DNA of 64,000 nucleotides from Lysinibacillus sp. JNUCC-52 (GTDB taxonomy: Bacteria; Bacillota; Bacilli; Bacillales_A; Planococcaceae): the NCBI RefSeq assembly GCF_015999545.1, contig NZ_CP065546.1, positions 806,001 through 870,000 of the forward strand. The letters are read 5' to 3'. How positions within the stretch are numbered: the first letter of the stretch is position 1; each line of letters opens with the position of its first letter. The position numbers were made by a program, and so were the translations under genes. Of this stretch, positions 61,562-64,000 are shown one piece after another. The notes under the pieces were generated by a model, which was not told the origin of the DNA, made no database searches, and was given only the letters and a program-made list of their open reading frames with translations.

Positions 61562-62464
61562 ATGGAATGGCAACAATTGGAATATTTTGCAACGGTAGCA
61601 AAACTTGAACATATGACACGTGCTGCGGATGTATTAGCTATTTCACAGCCTGCACTAAGTCGCTCAATCTCTAAGCTTGAGGAGGAATTAGGTGTACCTT
61701 TATTTGACCGCCAAGGACGCTCCATCATGCTAAATCGCTATGGAGAACAGTTTTTATATCGTGTGCAGCGTATGCGCAAAGAATATGAAAAGGCAGTTTT
61801 AGAATTACAGGAGCTGAATAATCCTGAGCTTGGAGACGTGTCACTGGGCTTTTTACATACACTTGGAACAAGTATTGTACCTGATTTGATCCGCGCTTTC
61901 CGTCAGCAACATCCGCAAATCCGCTTTCATTTCACGCAAAACTATTCACACTCACAATTAAAACAACTACTTGCTGGTGAGCTCGATCTGTGCCTACTTG
62001 CAGCTATTAACACTGAACCACCTGTATGTTGGAAGGAACTATGGCGAGATGAGCTTTACATTATGGTGCCGATTGATCATCATCTTGCCAATCGGAAAAG
62101 CATTACAATGAAGGAACTAGAAAATGAAAATTTTGTATTAATGAAAAAAGGCTATGCATTACGACGGACTGCGGATCGATTATTAAATGCTGCAGGCATT
62201 AAGCCTAAAATTACTTATGAAGGAGATGAGGTCTCTACCGTTGCGGGATTTGTAGGGGCTGGCCTTGGCGTATCACTACTACCTGATGATGAAGATCTTA
62301 ATCCAAATAAAGTCGTAAAAATTCATGTTGAAGATATGGTCTGTGAACGTATTATCGGAATGGCTTGGATTGAAAATCGTTACCTTTCACCTTCCGCTCG
62401 ACAATTTCAGAAATTTGTCTTTGATTATTATGAAAAAATGGGACCTGCTAAAAACAACGACTAA
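61562..62464 (+). CDS. LysR-family transcriptional regulator
   Basis: A 300-residue LysR regulator with the winged helix FATVAKLEHMTRAADVLAIS then PALSRSISKLEEELGVPLF (residues 8-50) and a substrate-binding domain beginning at LGDVSLGFLHTLGTSIVPDLI. ATG 61562 is used because GGAGGTGGG lies just before it; a frame to 61547 begins before that site. It has the look of the B. subtilis YybE/AlsR group. It is divergent from the carboxylesterase gene, a possible target. Confidence 0.9.
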   Translation: MEWQQLEYFATVAKLEHMTRAADVLAISQPALSRSISKLEEELGVPLFDRQGRSIMLNRYGEQFLYRVQRMRKEYEKAVLELQELNNPELGDVSLGFLHTLGTSIVPDLIRAFRQQHPQIRFHFTQNYSHSQLKQLLAGELDLCLLAAINTEPPVCWKELWRDELYIMVPIDHHLANRKSITMKELENENFVLMKKGYALRRTADRLLNAAGIKPKITYEGDEVSTVAGFVGAGLGVSLLPDDEDLNPNKVVKIHVEDMVCERIIGMAWIENRYLSPSARQFQKFVFDYYEKMGPAKNND

Positions 62465-62500
62465 AAGCGGAAGGATGCATTTATGCATTCTTCCGCTTTT
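62463..62500. terminator. Terminator between LysR and DUF1835 genes
   Basis: AAAAGCGGAAGGATGCAT (62463-62480) pairs with ATGCATTCTTCCGCTTTT (62483-62500), one G-U; T-rich on both sides, serving both convergent genes. Confidence 0.88.
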
Positions 62501-62537
62501 AATTTATACTTGAAGAGTTATGATTGAAGGAAATTCA

Positions 62538-63335
62538 TTACTCCCCTATATATTTAATTTGATAAGAAAACATATCCGTGGTATCTCCGCTAATTTCAAA
62601 AAGCCCTTGCCTTGCCATCGTAAAAATTCGATATTCTAAAAAGGCGTCGCTCATATAGTCCTCGTTTTTATTGATAGTTTGCCCAATGACAGTCGCTGGT
62701 GAAAGCCAGAACTCCTTGTTTTTATCTTGTAAATCTTTTGCACATTCAATAATTGTTGCATCGTAAATATTCTCTTCTGCGTAAACAACACCATTTTGCC
62801 AAACTCGCAATGTACTTGGGTTTTGCTTGAGTTCTTCCCATTCTTTAGCAAGTCGCTGACACTCTTCCAATGAAAAGCGCTTAGCGTCAGGTCGTAGTTT
62901 CATAAGCATATCTGCTGATAATTCTCCTGTATGGTGAATGGACATATCTGGATGAATTCGCTTTAAAGCAACAGTTGCATCTATACCAAATACCATGCTG
63001 CATTTATTTATAAACTCACTCATAACATAGCGTAACCCAATTTCTTCATGTGTATTTTGGCTATACCAAATCCATACATCCATATCACAAGGAATACCTG
63101 CGATTGATCTCGTCCACATCTTATGAATGTCTTCGTATAATGCTCGTTCTTCTTTATCTCTAAAAATATTAGTATTTAACCATTGCTTTCGATTTTCCAA
63201 ACTTGTAAGTGGTCCAATCGAGAAAATATCATTGACACAAATGACCGACTCTTCTCGCTGTAAATGGTGTTGTCGTATCGCGTGTTTAATAGAACCTTGT
63301 GCAGATAAACTAAAGGTAATATGTAAAATTGCCAT
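62538..63335 (-). CDS. DUF1835/DUF3658 domain protein
   Basis: A 265-residue cytoplasmic protein. The N-terminal DUF1835 domain (residues 1-125) has ILHITFSLSAQGSIKHAI, VICVNDIFSIGPL and VWIWYSQNTHEEIGLRYVMSE; the C-terminal DUF3658 part starts near residue 150 and carries KEFWLSPATVIGQTI. Both families are of unknown function. GGAGG precedes the ATG. It is followed on the same strand by no gene; a LysE gene lies upstream. Confidence 0.87.
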   Translation of the reverse strand: MAILHITFSLSAQGSIKHAIRQHHLQREESVICVNDIFSIGPLTSLENRKQWLNTNIFRDKEERALYEDIHKMWTRSIAGIPCDMDVWIWYSQNTHEEIGLRYVMSEFINKCSMVFGIDATVALKRIHPDMSIHHTGELSADMLMKLRPDAKRFSLEECQRLAKEWEELKQNPSTLRVWQNGVVYAEENIYDATIIECAKDLQDKNKEFWLSPATVIGQTINKNEDYMSDAFLEYRIFTMARQGLFEISGDTTDMFSYQIKYIGE

Positions 63336-63349
63336 ATAACCTCCTCCTT

Positions 63350-63973
63350 TTATTGTTTACTTAGTGCGATCTGTATACCGATAAAAGTAAATAGTATGCC
63401 TTGTACCATATTCAAACGTTTAGCGATTGCTGGCTTCCCTATAATGACTTTTCTAACTTTCCCCGCAAAAATACTAAATAACGAGAATAGAATGAGTGCC
63501 TGTACTAAAAATACAATACCCAAAATAAGCATTTGTAATGCCACATGGCCATGTATTGGGTTTACAAACTGTGGCAATAGTGCTAAGAAAAATAAAGAAA
63601 CCTTTGGATTTAAGACATTCATCAAAATGCCTTTACGATACAGCGAACCTAAAGCTTGAATATTTTGTTGATCCAATGTAAAAGGATCATCCTTTGCTCG
63701 AAATGATTGCCATGCTAAATATAGTAAATAGGCAGCGCCTGCAAATTTGACAATCGAAAAGATGACCGTCGATTGATAAATAATAGCTGAGATTCCTAAA
63801 ACTGCAGCTCCGATATGCACAAGTAAACCTGTACATAAGCCTAATGAAGTAGCAATGCCTGCCTTTTTATCTTGTGTAATGCTTTGTGCAAGGACAAATA
63901 AATTGTCTGGTCCTGGCATTAACGTTAAAATGATGGCTGCTCCTAAAAACGTCACTAACGTTGAAATTTCCAA
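63350..63973 (-). CDS. LysE/RhtB-family amino-acid exporter
   Basis: A 207-residue LysE-family membrane protein with six hydrophobic helices and the family N-terminus ILTLMPGPDNLFVLAQSITQDKKAG. It starts with TTG at 63973, preceded by GAAGGGGAAGAG. It ends 14 bases before the DUF1835 gene on the same strand, so the two may be cotranscribed. The substrate is unknown, and it is only distantly similar to the LysE protein at 58047-58679. Confidence 0.87.
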   Translation of the reverse strand: MEISTLVTFLGAAIILTLMPGPDNLFVLAQSITQDKKAGIATSLGLCTGLLVHIGAAVLGISAIIYQSTVIFSIVKFAGAAYLLYLAWQSFRAKDDPFTLDQQNIQALGSLYRKGILMNVLNPKVSLFFLALLPQFVNPIHGHVALQMLILGIVFLVQALILFSLFSIFAGKVRKVIIGKPAIAKRLNMVQGILFTFIGIQIALSKQ

Positions 63974-64000
63974 CTCTTCCCCTTCTTCCCACTGCTTATA

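Overview
The window looks like the chromosome of a low-GC Gram-positive rod of the Bacillaceae/Planococcaceae, most like Lysinibacillus. The grounds are strong AAGGAGG-type ribosome sites with TTG and GTG starts, close relatives of Bacillus subtilis LutABC, LutR, ComA, NatAB, TelA and Rpn proteins, and sigma-A promoters with rho-independent terminators. This is inference from gene content; no rRNA or marker gene is present.

Layout. 1-5.9 kb: lactate use, with lactate permease (cut by the left edge), LutR and lutABC; the same 13-bp-class operator lies just after both promoters. 6-10.6 kb: an MFS exporter with a divergent Xre-TPR regulator and two palindromes flanking the exporter promoter, a RarD permease, and a coiled-coil protein behind a Fur box. 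10.7-14.2 kb: 3-hydroxybutyrate dehydrogenase plus a GntP permease, with a divergent LysR. 14.7-22.5 kb: a complete lasso-peptide cluster, with a ComA-like response regulator, a 41-aa precursor too short for most gene callers, RRE protein B1, protease B2, cyclase C and two ABC exporters. 22.8-26 kb: MBL hydrolase, EamA permease, MocR regulator. 26-29 kb: an AT-rich accessory stretch with a broken Rpn transposase, two overlapping unknown genes, a 93-bp inverted-repeat structure and an orphan membrane-anchored protein. 29-37.4 kb: M20 amidohydrolase and a seven-gene peptide-uptake operon. 37.8-39 kb: an intact Rpn nuclease and a gene-less duplicate of the Fur-box locus. 39.3-45.5 kb: a six-gene ketone-body/hydroxybutyrate operon with a divergent TetR. 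45.7-49.7 kb: YczE-type membrane protein, adenine-deaminase-like enzyme and LacI regulator, with five identical operators between the last two. 49.8-54.4 kb: TelA, then PadR-DUF2812-NatAB. 54.4-64 kb: TetR with a lone ABC-2 permease, TetR/SDR pair, two LysE exporters, BrnQ, carboxylesterase, LysR and a DUF1835 protein.

The most unusual item is the lasso cluster. The predicted core (Ser21 to Gly41) can close an 8-residue Ser1-Asp8 ring, but carries nine Lys/Arg and no acidic residue other than the ring Asp, has seven Gly, and has one aromatic residue. The leader lacks the usual YxxP motif. The first exporter has a 60-residue insert with 25 Asp/Glu inside its ATPase domain, which may handle this polycationic peptide. 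A 22-bp dyad 58 bp before the precursor is a candidate site for the ComA-like regulator.

The rest is mostly catabolism of small acids (lactate, 3-hydroxybutyrate, acetoacetate), peptide and amino-acid transport and small efflux systems, each beside its own regulator and, in many cases, a visible palindromic operator.
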